NCBI GenBank assembly: GCA_964486145.1 | Contig: CAZAMT010000085.1 | Location: 1-13,949 of the forward strand | DNA from: CAZAMT01 sp964486145 | GTDB lineage: Bacteria; Bacteroidota; Bacteroidia; Bacteroidales; JAAAOM01 | Length of the DNA: 13,949 nucleotides | Direction: 5' to 3' | Shown here: positions 1 through 6,492 of the stretch, in pieces | Position numbering within the stretch: the first letter of the stretch is position 1 | Layout: every line of letters starts with the position of its first letter | Position numbers and translations under genes: made by a program | Notes under the pieces: generated by a model | Databases searched by the model: none | What the model saw: the letters and a program-made list of their open reading frames with translations, nothing else | What the model was told of the DNA's origin: nothing

Positions 1-46
1 CTTTGCTAAAGCGTTCCAGAATTTCTATATCTGATTGTTTTATCAT
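1..46 (-). CDS. Probable FecR-type anti-sigma factor, N-terminal 15 codons only (cut by window edge)
   Basis: An ATG at position 46 opens a frame that runs off the window: M-I-K-Q-S-D-I-E-I-L-E-R-F-S-K. It lies downstream of the ECF sigma gene on the same strand. In Bacteroidota such sigma factors are usually followed by a FecR-type membrane anti-sigma factor whose short cytoplasmic N-terminus begins with acidic, helical sequence like this. The identity rests on gene order and the style of the first residues, since no diagnostic motif is inside the window. The start is separated from the sigma stop by about 220 bp containing a hairpin. If the call is right, the protein would hold the sigma factor at the membrane until a TonB-dependent transporter signals substrate. 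Confidence 0.5.
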   Translation of the reverse strand, partial: MIKQSDIEILERFSK

Positions 47-227
47 TTTTTCTAAATTAAAACCCTCCTGTATTTCAAGGAGGATTTTTGTAACTACTAC
101 CTCCTACTCCTACTATCCAATATCCTTAATCTTTAAAAATCATTATGATTCCATTTAATAGTAATAGTCAGTTCGCTGAAAAATCTCACGGAAAAAAATG
201 ACCTTTTTTATAAAAAATTCTGGAACG
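12..227. repeat. Perfect 13-bp inverted repeat pairing the start of the anti-sigma gene with its leader
   Basis: CGTTCCAGAATTT at 12-24 has its exact reverse complement at 215-227. One arm lies inside the first codons of the probable anti-sigma gene (codons 8-12, I-E-I-L-E-R region). The other lies about 40 bp beyond the sigma stop codon. In minus-strand RNA the arms could pair and enclose the 59-88 hairpin and the ATG at 46. The remaining intergenic sequence (47-268) is AT-rich. Around 93-117 it holds a short pyrimidine-rich run with repeated CCTACT units, and I see no gene there. Confidence 0.55.
59..88 (-). terminator. Hairpin between sigma factor and the next gene: terminator or attenuator
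   Basis: Positions 59-69 and 78-88 pair as an 11-bp stem with an 8-nt loop. The core is CCTCCT/AGGAGG with an A/T run at the outer end. Read as minus-strand RNA, the one imperfect pair (63/84) is a G-U wobble. On the plus strand it would be a C-A mismatch, so the structure fits minus-strand RNA better. A short U-rich tail follows. It sits 12 nt before the ATG at 46, so it could partly terminate sigma transcripts or attenuate entry into the next gene. Confidence 0.5.
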
Positions 228-268
228 AAACTATAAATACTTGACAATGTATAACTTATCAATATCAC

Positions 269-853
269 TTATTGAATAAATACAGCGAAAAACAAAAGCA
301 TAGCAAAATTATTTTCTGAGATGTGCTTACGTAAAAACTTTAAAGCAGCAGATATTTGGTTATCAACGGTACCAGGCGCCAGGTTCATTTCTTTTGCAAT
401 TTCTTTGGTACTTTTACCTTCTTTGCGGCTTTTAATAAATATGGCTTTTTGTTTGTCAGGCAGTTTTTCAATGAGTAAATCCACCTGCTCAAGTGTTGCT
501 TTATATTCCAATTGGTGCTCATCCATGGTTGATTTTTCATTTTCAGTTGCTGAAATTTCATCCTGAAAATTCTTATGGATGCGTTTTTTTCTAAAAATTT
601 TACACATTCTGTGATAGGCAATGGTAAACAGATAGGCCTTTAAAGAAGATTCTTTTTTAAGGTTTTTACGGTTTTCCCAAATTTTTAAAAAAACATCCTG
701 AACCAGCCCTTCTGTTTCTTCCTTTGACTTTAAATATTTCAAAGCAAATCCATACAAGCGGTCGCTGTATTTCCTGAAGATTTTATCAAATGCCTCCAAA
801 TCTCCATTTTGAAGCTGATTAACCAGGTCATAATCACTTGTTTGTTCGCCCAT
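269..853 (-). CDS. ECF RNA polymerase sigma factor, Bacteroides expansion family type
   Basis: A 194-residue extracytoplasmic-function sigma factor. Region 2 spans about residues 12-95: AFDKIFRKYSDRLYGFALKYL, then VQDVFLKIWENR, then a YLFTIAYHRMCKIFRKKR segment typical of the -10 recognition helices. Region 4 spans about 120-178: LPDKQKAIFIKSRKEGKSTKEIAKEM followed by the helix-turn-helix NLAPGTVDNQISAALKFLRK. The hydrophobic tail (FAMLLFFAVFI) is common in the Bacteroides expansion 1 group. Family knowledge: such factors are controlled by a FecR anti-sigma factor and switch on SusC/SusD-type uptake genes for glycans or iron. The next gene downstream fits an anti-sigma factor, so the regulated operon probably lies left of the window. 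The 520-bp non-coding gap from the GH27 gene suggests a separate transcription unit. I found no clear TAnnTTTG promoter just upstream. Confidence 0.92.
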   Translation of the reverse strand: MGEQTSDYDLVNQLQNGDLEAFDKIFRKYSDRLYGFALKYLKSKEETEGLVQDVFLKIWENRKNLKKESSLKAYLFTIAYHRMCKIFRKKRIHKNFQDEISATENEKSTMDEHQLEYKATLEQVDLLIEKLPDKQKAIFIKSRKEGKSTKEIAKEMNLAPGTVDNQISAALKFLRKHISENNFAMLLFFAVFIQ

Positions 854-1171
854 TGATAATTTTTAGCCTTATTAATTAATTTCGTTGAGCTCCCCGAAAA
901 AATACCGGGCAGGCAGTCCTTCCCCGATAAATCGGACCAATACAGCCTTTGGCGGCACGGGCTCTGCTGAAATCCTATTACATATTAGAATTCATGCACC
1001 CCGAAGTGCTCGCGAAGCCAATACGGCTGGTTAGAAATACGAGGTAAATATAAGAACAAAAAATTTAGGAACTGCAAATTCAGGTTTTTCTATTATCCGA
1101 CGCTGTCAGGTCATGCTTCGCTTCACAAATCATTTATTCTGTCCCCTTCAACTTATTTAAAAACTAACTGA
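854..1171. other. Non-coding gap upstream of the sigma gene, no gene seen
   Basis: No credible reading frame is present. A small perfect palindrome (CCGAT AA ATCGG, 924-935) is visible, and the segment 900-1020 is more GC-rich than the rest of the gap. The sigma promoter must lie here, but I cannot point to a consensus match on the minus strand. Confidence 0.5.
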
Positions 1172-1372
1172 ATCAACCCGTTCATATATAATTCAAATGT
1201 GGCTAAAGCCGTAATCATTAAATTTACTCTAACCGTCAGACACCAACATGCCTGACGGGCAGAAAGCAGACGGCAAAGAATAGTGTTATCTTCGAAATTG
1301 ATGCATAATCATTGCCGTTCACTTCAGTGAACGGGTTGATACAATGGCCCATGAACAAGGGGTTTTAACCCC
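1172..1372. repeat. Cluster of palindromes bounded by a 13-bp inverted repeat (REP-like intergenic element)
   Basis: ATCAACCCGTTCA at 1172-1184 has its exact reverse complement at 1328-1340. The bounded segment holds further palindromes: GGCT AA AGCC (1201-1210), CCGTCAG/CTGACGG (1233-1239 with 1252-1258), and an 8-bp stem CCGTTCAC-TTCA-GTGAACGG (1315-1334) overlapping the right arm. GGGGTT TT AACCCC (1359-1372) follows directly after the GH27 stop. The density of stems is typical of dispersed REP-like elements between genes. The last one, or the whole cluster, may also end GH27 transcription. Copies elsewhere in the genome cannot be judged from this window. Confidence 0.6.
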
Positions 1373-1373
1373 A

Positions 1374-3332
1374 TTATTTACTTAACTTCAAAAGCAGTGC
1401 ACCGTGACCCGGAATTGTTTCCGTAAAGCTATCTTCGAATTCTCCAATATCTTTTTGACGCCAGACATCGCGCACGGTTTGTTTTCCACTGAGGCCGGCC
1501 AGTTGCCAGTTGAGTTTCATTTTGGTATCCTGCAGTTTAAAGTTACAAAGTGCGATTGCGGTGCTGCCGTCTGCCAACTCTTTTTTCCATATTTCAATTA
1601 GTCCATCCTGGTAAATCCGTTCAGCGCCTTTTCCCAGCGGGTCCTGATTGATGGCAATTACCTCGTCGTTTGTCAGTAAACTTACGGTAAACTCATCTAA
1701 TTTGGTAAGGTCGCAACCCAGCAGCAAGGGCGAAGAAAACATAGCCCACAGGCTGATGTGTGTATATTGCTCGGTGGGCGTCAGCCTTGTGGGGTGCAAA
1801 TGTCCGTGCCCCGCGCCCAGCCATCCCACCACCAGCATATCGGCATCGTTCCAGTGGCCGGGACGGGAATATTCAGGCCAGTCGGCCATTTGTTGGGTAA
1901 TCGAATAAACCGAGCCCCAGGTATCGATGATATCGCCGGTGGTGCGCCATGCATTGGCATGTTTGCTCAATTCATCCACCTCCGAAATGGGCGACGAATT
2001 GGAAAGGCTGAACACAATGTCGCGTCCGGATTCCAGAAGCGCTTCCTGAGTGACCACGGTATGCGCCAAATCATTGGGATGCCAGTCGTATTTCAGGTAA
2101 TCGATTCCCCAGTCGGCCCACTGTTTTGCATCTTCCTCATAAAACGGATAAACTCCGAACCGCGACTGGTACTCGTTGTATTCATAAGGCGTTTTTCCGT
2201 CAGGCGTATCTGCAGAGCCACCAATATAACCGGCATAACTTAATTTCCACGGTGTAGAATAGATACCGACTTTCAGTCCCATCTCATGAATGTCGTCACA
2301 TATTATTTTCATGTTTGTAAACTTTTCATTGGGCATGATGGCGTTGTATTTTCCGCCGCGTTCTCCCTGCCAGCCGTCGTCCATATTCACATACGTCCAG
2401 CCGTGATTTATCAAACCGTGCTCTACAAAAGCTTCCGCTGTTTCGCGGATGGTTTTCTCATCGAAATTTTTTCCGTAGGCATTCCAGTTGTTCCAGCCCA
2501 TGGGCGGGGTCAGTGCTATTTCATCACCGATAACAATTTTCAGCGTTTTTTCATCCTTTCCTTTTGAATTGGTAACGGTTACCGGAACTTCGTACGTTCC
2601 TCTCTGGCTTGTTTTACCGGTAATTACCCCGGTTTTGGAGTCGATGGAAAGTCCGGCCGGAAGATTTTCAGCTTTGTAAATCAGTTGTTCATCACCCGAG
2701 GCCGGCACTTTAAAAAAGAAGGGAGAACCGGAACGGGCACCGAACAGCGATGCGCCGTTTATCCGGGGTATTTCCGAAATTTCAGGCGAAATAATATACG
2801 GTTCCTCTGTGGGAATAAATGCTTCCGGTTTTTGACCTGTGACTACAAATTTTGCGTTGGCCCAGTTGACTTCTCCCCTGAACTTTCCTTTGCCGTGTCG
2901 CACCATTAAAAGCAATGTATCGACACCGCTCAGATCGACTTCTACTTCCTTCGGGTACGAAACCTGGTCCATCAAACCGCTGCGCCAGAGAATTTCATCG
3001 TCGCCGATAATCATAAACTCCTGAGGGGAACCTTCCAGGTGACGCACGGCATCATCGAGGCCGACTACGGCACTGAATTTTTCGGTTCCTTCATTCAGGT
3101 GAATATAAAATGTACTGCTGGCATGTGTTCCCAGTCCGCGTTCATAGATTTTCCCACCCAGCGAAATGGGTTTCCCTTGTGTATTCCTGTTTCGATGTGG
3201 TTCACTTCGGTCCTGCGTGACTTTGCCGATATCCAGCTCATCGAGCCAGACGATGCGGAAATCGGATTGTGCATGAGTATGGTGCGTAATCAAAAGAAAT
3301 AAAATGACAAAAAATGAGCTAATAATTTTCAT
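1374..3332 (-). CDS. Secreted GH27 alpha-galactosidase-like enzyme with NPCBM and Ig-like domains
   Basis: A 652-residue exported retaining glycosidase. The ATG at 3332 is preferred over the one at 3389 because it starts a clean signal peptide (MKIISSFFVILFLLITHHTHA, cut near residue 21). An NPCBM-type carbohydrate-binding domain spans about 24-165 (DRSEPHRNRNTQG, GLGTHASS). An Ig-like putative-Ig segment spans about 205-270 (LPAGLSIDSKTGVITG). The GH27 barrel starts near 274 (TPPMGWNNWNAYG, YVNMDDGWQG). The nucleophile is D416 in YLKYDW. The acid/base is D467 in WRTTGD, by alignment to human alpha-galactosidase A. A C-terminal beta domain ends the protein. The residue after the nucleophile is W, where classical alpha-galactosidases often have C, N or Y, so alpha-galactoside is the likely but not certain substrate (alpha-GalNAc or beta-L-arabinopyranoside are family alternatives). 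It follows the truncated sulfatase by 92 bp and probably belonged to the same operon. Confidence 0.93.
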   Translation of the reverse strand: MKIISSFFVILFLLITHHTHAQSDFRIVWLDELDIGKVTQDRSEPHRNRNTQGKPISLGGKIYERGLGTHASSTFYIHLNEGTEKFSAVVGLDDAVRHLEGSPQEFMIIGDDEILWRSGLMDQVSYPKEVEVDLSGVDTLLLMVRHGKGKFRGEVNWANAKFVVTGQKPEAFIPTEEPYIISPEISEIPRINGASLFGARSGSPFFFKVPASGDEQLIYKAENLPAGLSIDSKTGVITGKTSQRGTYEVPVTVTNSKGKDEKTLKIVIGDEIALTPPMGWNNWNAYGKNFDEKTIRETAEAFVEHGLINHGWTYVNMDDGWQGERGGKYNAIMPNEKFTNMKIICDDIHEMGLKVGIYSTPWKLSYAGYIGGSADTPDGKTPYEYNEYQSRFGVYPFYEEDAKQWADWGIDYLKYDWHPNDLAHTVVTQEALLESGRDIVFSLSNSSPISEVDELSKHANAWRTTGDIIDTWGSVYSITQQMADWPEYSRPGHWNDADMLVVGWLGAGHGHLHPTRLTPTEQYTHISLWAMFSSPLLLGCDLTKLDEFTVSLLTNDEVIAINQDPLGKGAERIYQDGLIEIWKKELADGSTAIALCNFKLQDTKMKLNWQLAGLSGKQTVRDVWRQKDIGEFEDSFTETIPGHGALLLKLSK

Positions 3333-3424
3333 AGTATTATTCTTACTAACTGAGTTAAAGACTAAGATGATCTTTTTAAATGGCTCCAATAAACTTTGAT
3401 AAAATCAGATTTCATCGCAAAATG

Positions 3425-4678
3425 CTATTTACTTGTCTGCTTTTTATCCCTTACCCTGTCGTATTCCTTGTTTACCGCCTCATCTCCCCACCTGTCGATA
3501 ACGGCTTTCAAGGCATCGTCGCTTTCAGGAAAACGCCCTTTATCACCGGTTTCGATGATCCACCGGTAAAGTATGTCCCTGTGTTTGGCCAGCTCCATGG
3601 CGTGCTCTCTTTTAATCGAATGTATCAGGTTATTGGTTTCATGCGGGTCCTCCTGCAGGTCGTAAAACTCTTCGGCCGGACGCTCATCGCTCCAAAAACG
3701 GGCCTGAACTTCATTGAGCTTGCCTTCTTTGTACATTTGCCGCATCAGTTCCAACGTTTCCCAGCCATCCCTGAAGTTGGGCTGCATGTAAGGCTTGTCT
3801 GTCATAAAATTACGGATATACTTGTAGCGTTCGGTTACCACCGTCCTGATCCTGTCGATGGTATAATCCATGCGGTCGCGGGCAGCGATTACGTAATCCC
3901 GGCTAAAATCGTCGTCAAACATATTTTTTCCATGCATATTATCCGGTACCCGAATGTTGGCCAGGGCCAAAGTAGTGGCGCTGATGTCAATACCACTTAC
4001 CAAATCTTCCCGCACCTGGTTGACCGGAATACCGGGACCTGCTATTACCAGGGGCACTTTAATGCCTCCCTCATAAACAAACTGCTTGTGCCTGGGCAGA
4101 CGCATACCATGATCGCCAAAAAAGAATATCACCGTGTTTTCATACAGTCCATCTTCTTTTAATTTGGCGATAATCTCCCCCAGTATTTCGTCCATCTTAA
4201 GGATGGTATTGTAATGCCGGGCTATGTCTTCACGATATACCGGGTGATCAACATAATAGGGAGGCACGGAAACCTGTTCCGGGGTTACAATTTTTGGAGG
4301 ATCTTTGTATTTATCGCCCGTAAGCTGAATCTGGCCGAAAAACGGCTGGTCTTTTTTACGTCCGCTCCATTCGCTGCCATCTTTAGCTCCTTTAAATCCG
4401 TTTCCACCCTTTCTGTCGTATAGGGTTTCATTGGAAAAGACAAAATTATAGTGGGTTTTGCCTTCGTTAAAAGTATAATAACCGGCCGCTTTGAATATTT
4501 CCGGCAGCGTTTTTACCCCCAAATGATTGGGGTCCCATTGGTTCATTTCAATGCCGCGCCACACCTTGTACGAACTGTAGTGCTGATGTGCGCCGATGGA
4601 AGTCTGGTACATGCCGGTGATAAGTGCTGAACGAGTTGGCGAACAGACAGGCGAAGTCATATAGGCCCTGTTGAGCAA
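3425..4678 (-). pseudogene. S1-family sulfatase lacking its N-terminus, cut by the DarTG module
   Basis: The remaining 417 residues are a clear formylglycine-dependent sulfatase. VCSPTRSALITG carries the cysteine converted to formylglycine, FFGDHGM gives metal ligands, and YEGGIKVPLVIAGPG and FYDLQEDPHE are typical family segments. Only 11 residues precede that cysteine when counted from the TTG at 4678. In the intact sulfatase of this window 84 precede it. The missing part should hold the signal peptide, the first metal-binding Asp pair (DD) and the first strand, so the protein cannot be exported or bind calcium normally. The frame is open back to the DarG stop codon (4690-4688), nine bases before the TTG. 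The TTG codes for the first L of a native-looking LLNRAY segment, not a true start. The body carries no internal stop, so the damage appears recent. Subfamily and substrate are unknown. Confidence 0.85.
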
Positions 4679-4687
4679 TCGTGCTTT

Positions 4688-5719
4688 TTATTCAAAATCA
4701 GCGTTTTGTAGTTGTTTAACGGAGATATCAATATATCTTGGATTTGAAAACATACTTCTTTTTCTATCACTCCAATTTTCCAATTGTTTACTTATTAATT
4801 CTTTCTCAAACGAGTTCTGATTTGTTGTAATATAATCAATTGACGATAATAGTTCAAGTGCAAAATCTGAATAAAAACCATTTAAGAAATCCATCGTTTT
4901 TTTTGCAATACTAATTAACTCAGATTTACTTTCGATATGAGCTTTTACTACATCATAACCATCTGAAATTAAAGTTAGTGGTTCAAATGGTTTTTTGTTC
5001 ATATTACTATATCCCATTATGTAACTACCATTCAACACATTTAACACAAATCGAACCTTACCGGAATATGGACCATAAAAGTTTGGACTAAATTCAAGAT
5101 TAAAATATTTCTTAGCTCCAAATCTTTGTAAGAAATAACAGACTTTTTCACTAGAGAATTCCGAAACATACTCTCCGTTTTTTACTAAATCATATAAAAC
5201 ATAAAGTAGCAATGCTCTTGCATCTGTCAATTTTACTCGCTCTTTTTTTAACTGTTCTTTTATATGTTGAGTTGGTTCAAAAACTATTATATCAACATCG
5301 AGATTACCTAGTTTGTGTTCTATAATTTTTTTTACCTTCTCCCATTTTAATCCACCGTTTCCAGCACCTAAAGGAGGGATAGCAACACTTTTTATTTTAT
5401 ATTCATTTAAAACACGAACTAAATCATCTAAACCTGCTTCAATAAAACTATATTCAGACGGTTTTCGCCAATCTTTTTTAGTTGGAAAATTAATGATGTA
5501 CTTTGTTCCTGAATTTAGGTTTGAATCTTTGACAATGAACACCTTGCCTATTTTAATTTCATTTCTTTTACAGGCTTCAACGTAGGCCTTGTAATTATTA
5601 TGATATGCTTTCTTAAATTGCAGCGCAATACCTTTTCCCATTACACCAACAGTATTTACGGTGTTAATTAATGCGTCAGCACTACTTTCTAAGATATCTC
5701 CTGTTATACATTTTATCAT
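4688..5719 (-). CDS. darG: DarG, macrodomain DNA ADP-ribosylglycohydrolase antitoxin
   Basis: A 343-residue antitoxin of the DarTG system. Residues 1-155 form the macrodomain: ITGDILESSADALINTVN, then VGVMGKGIALQFKKAY, FPTKKDWRKPSEY and IPPLGAGNGGL. N22 and K81 (or K82) match the conserved Asn and the Lys needed to remove ADP-ribose from thymidine in DNA. Residues about 160-343 match the C-terminal half of DarG, which binds and neutralises DarT directly in characterised members. Length is normal and the gene is intact. The ATG at 5719 follows the darT stop by 11 bases, which include AAAGG just before the start, so the pair is translated from one message. The GC content is well below that of the flanking enzyme genes, consistent with transfer. 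The stop codon lies 9 bases before the sulfatase remnant in the same frame. Confidence 0.95.
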   Translation of the reverse strand: MIKCITGDILESSADALINTVNTVGVMGKGIALQFKKAYHNNYKAYVEACKRNEIKIGKVFIVKDSNLNSGTKYIINFPTKKDWRKPSEYSFIEAGLDDLVRVLNEYKIKSVAIPPLGAGNGGLKWEKVKKIIEHKLGNLDVDIIVFEPTQHIKEQLKKERVKLTDARALLLYVLYDLVKNGEYVSEFSSEKVCYFLQRFGAKKYFNLEFSPNFYGPYSGKVRFVLNVLNGSYIMGYSNMNKKPFEPLTLISDGYDVVKAHIESKSELISIAKKTMDFLNGFYSDFALELLSSIDYITTNQNSFEKELISKQLENWSDRKRSMFSNPRYIDISVKQLQNADFE

Positions 5720-5730
5720 GACCTTTAGTT

Positions 5731-6390
5731 TTAATAATACGCTTGAGGTATAATCTTAATTTTATCACTAACTACACCTAAAGAAATTAATTTGTCTTTG
5801 GCGTTTTCATTGAAACATCCAAAGGCTATTATAAAATCAGGTGATAAATCTCCTGAAACTAAAAATTCAGCTTGCTTTTTTCTTTTGATATTTAAGTTTT
5901 CGGCTCCTCCCCAATATGATGATTTAACTGCTTCCCAATCAACAATATTTACAAGTTCAATAATTTTTGAATTGTCGTAAAAAGAGGTGAGCACGTCTGT
6001 AGCATGACCATCTGAAAAGTAAAAATTGAGTTGAGAAGAAATGATTTTACTCAAAGAACATCCCAAATAAACTATATCGGCTGGAGAAGTAGGCCTTTCG
6101 ACGAAATTTCCCCCATGTTGAGCCACATAAAGCATTGGCATTTTTACTCCAAAATAAAAAGGAATAAAATCCCCTAAAGTAATAGTGACCATGTCATTAT
6201 TAGGATTAAGTGCCCCATTGTCTATATTTGCTTTTCTCTTACTCCTAGTGTCAATCAAGCTTAAGTCTCCAATATTTTTATAGAAAGGATTTTTATTAAT
6301 GGAGTCTCTATGTGTAATGCCATGCTGAAGAATATGTGAAATATTCTCAATGTGAGTGATTCTGTAGAGTATAACTTTATTTAGTTCCAC
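5731..6390 (-). CDS. darT: DarT, DNA thymidine ADP-ribosyltransferase toxin
   Basis: A 219-residue toxin if started at the GTG at 6390. Family knowledge: DarT uses NAD+ to ADP-ribosylate thymidine in single-stranded DNA, blocking replication and acting against phage. H13 in LYRITHIENISHIL, R49 or R52 in the IGD...DTRSKRK segment (NAD-binding arginine), FIPFYFGVKMPMLY (75-88), SYWGG (158-162) and the catalytic Glu E175 in KRKKQAEFLV are all present. The C-terminal Y-Y pair is also typical. The reading frame is open upstream into rhamnosidase sequence, but three facts favour the GTG: homology begins right at it, a consensus promoter lies 25-54 bp upstream, and the in-frame TTG at 6417 sits inside that promoter. 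The toxin is complete, so it should be active and requires DarG. Confidence 0.93.
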   Translation of the reverse strand: MELNKVILYRITHIENISHILQHGITHRDSINKNPFYKNIGDLSLIDTRSKRKANIDNGALNPNNDMVTITLGDFIPFYFGVKMPMLYVAQHGGNFVERPTSPADIVYLGCSLSKIISSQLNFYFSDGHATDVLTSFYDNSKIIELVNIVDWEAVKSSYWGGAENLNIKRKKQAEFLVSGDLSPDFIIAFGCFNENAKDKLISLGVVSDKIKIIPQAYY

Positions 6391-6414
6391 AATTCGCAAA
6401 TTAATAATATTTTT

Positions 6415-6444
6415 CAAATTTAACCCATTATTCAATAAATCAAA
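6415..6444 (-). promoter_or_regulatory. Bacteroidota-type promoter of darTG
   Basis: On the minus strand TTTG (6444-6441) is followed after 18 bases by TAAATTTG (6422-6415), a perfect TAnnTTTG match with near-ideal spacing. Transcription should begin about 5 bases past the box, giving a leader of about 20 bases before the GTG at 6390. It lies inside the AT-rich module, so darTG should be expressed independently of the glycan operon. Confidence 0.7.
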
Positions 6445-6492
6445 AAATCGAGTTTTTACATAGCTGTGAGTCTTTTTAGCGTGTTGCCCAAC

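Larger units (their letters stand above)
4670..6492 (-). mobile_element. Foreign DarTG module inserted between two truncated operon genes
   Basis: This AT-rich block of about 1.8 kb carries darT, darG and their promoter, and interrupts an operon of GC-richer glycan genes. Its edges hold an imperfect inverted repeat: GTTGAGCAATCGTGCT at 4670-4685 and AGCGTGTTGCCCAAC at 6478-6492. The outer 9 bases match as GTTGRGCAA. No transposase or integrase is present and I see no target duplication. The two flanking genes are different (GH78 and sulfatase) and both are truncated, so host DNA was replaced and not simply split. Exact borders are uncertain by some tens of bases. Confidence 0.6.

Noticed and set aside
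93..117. Pyrimidine-rich CCTACT repeats as a CRISPR or microsatellite array
   Set aside because: The run is only about 25 bases, imperfect and without spacers, so it is simple low-complexity sequence.
1404..3302. Several plus-strand frames over the GH27 gene
   Set aside because: All are shadows of the GC-richer GH27 coding sequence, which has complete domains and catalytic residues on the minus strand.
3380..4162. Plus-strand frame of 260 codons
   Set aside because: It lies antisense over the sulfatase remnant and GH27 start, has no family features, and its composition is explained by the real minus-strand gene.
6415..6417. TTG at 6417 as the darT start
   Set aside because: It is part of the TAnnTTTG promoter box, so it would not be in the transcript, and DarT homology begins only after the GTG at 6390.
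4670..6492. DarTG as an integron gene cassette, because the edges fit GTTRRRY and RYYYAAC
   Set aside because: A cassette would end with a complete folded attC of about 60 bases or more closing with a second GTTRRRY. Here native sulfatase coding sequence follows the RYYYAAC at once, and no integrase or further cassettes are present.
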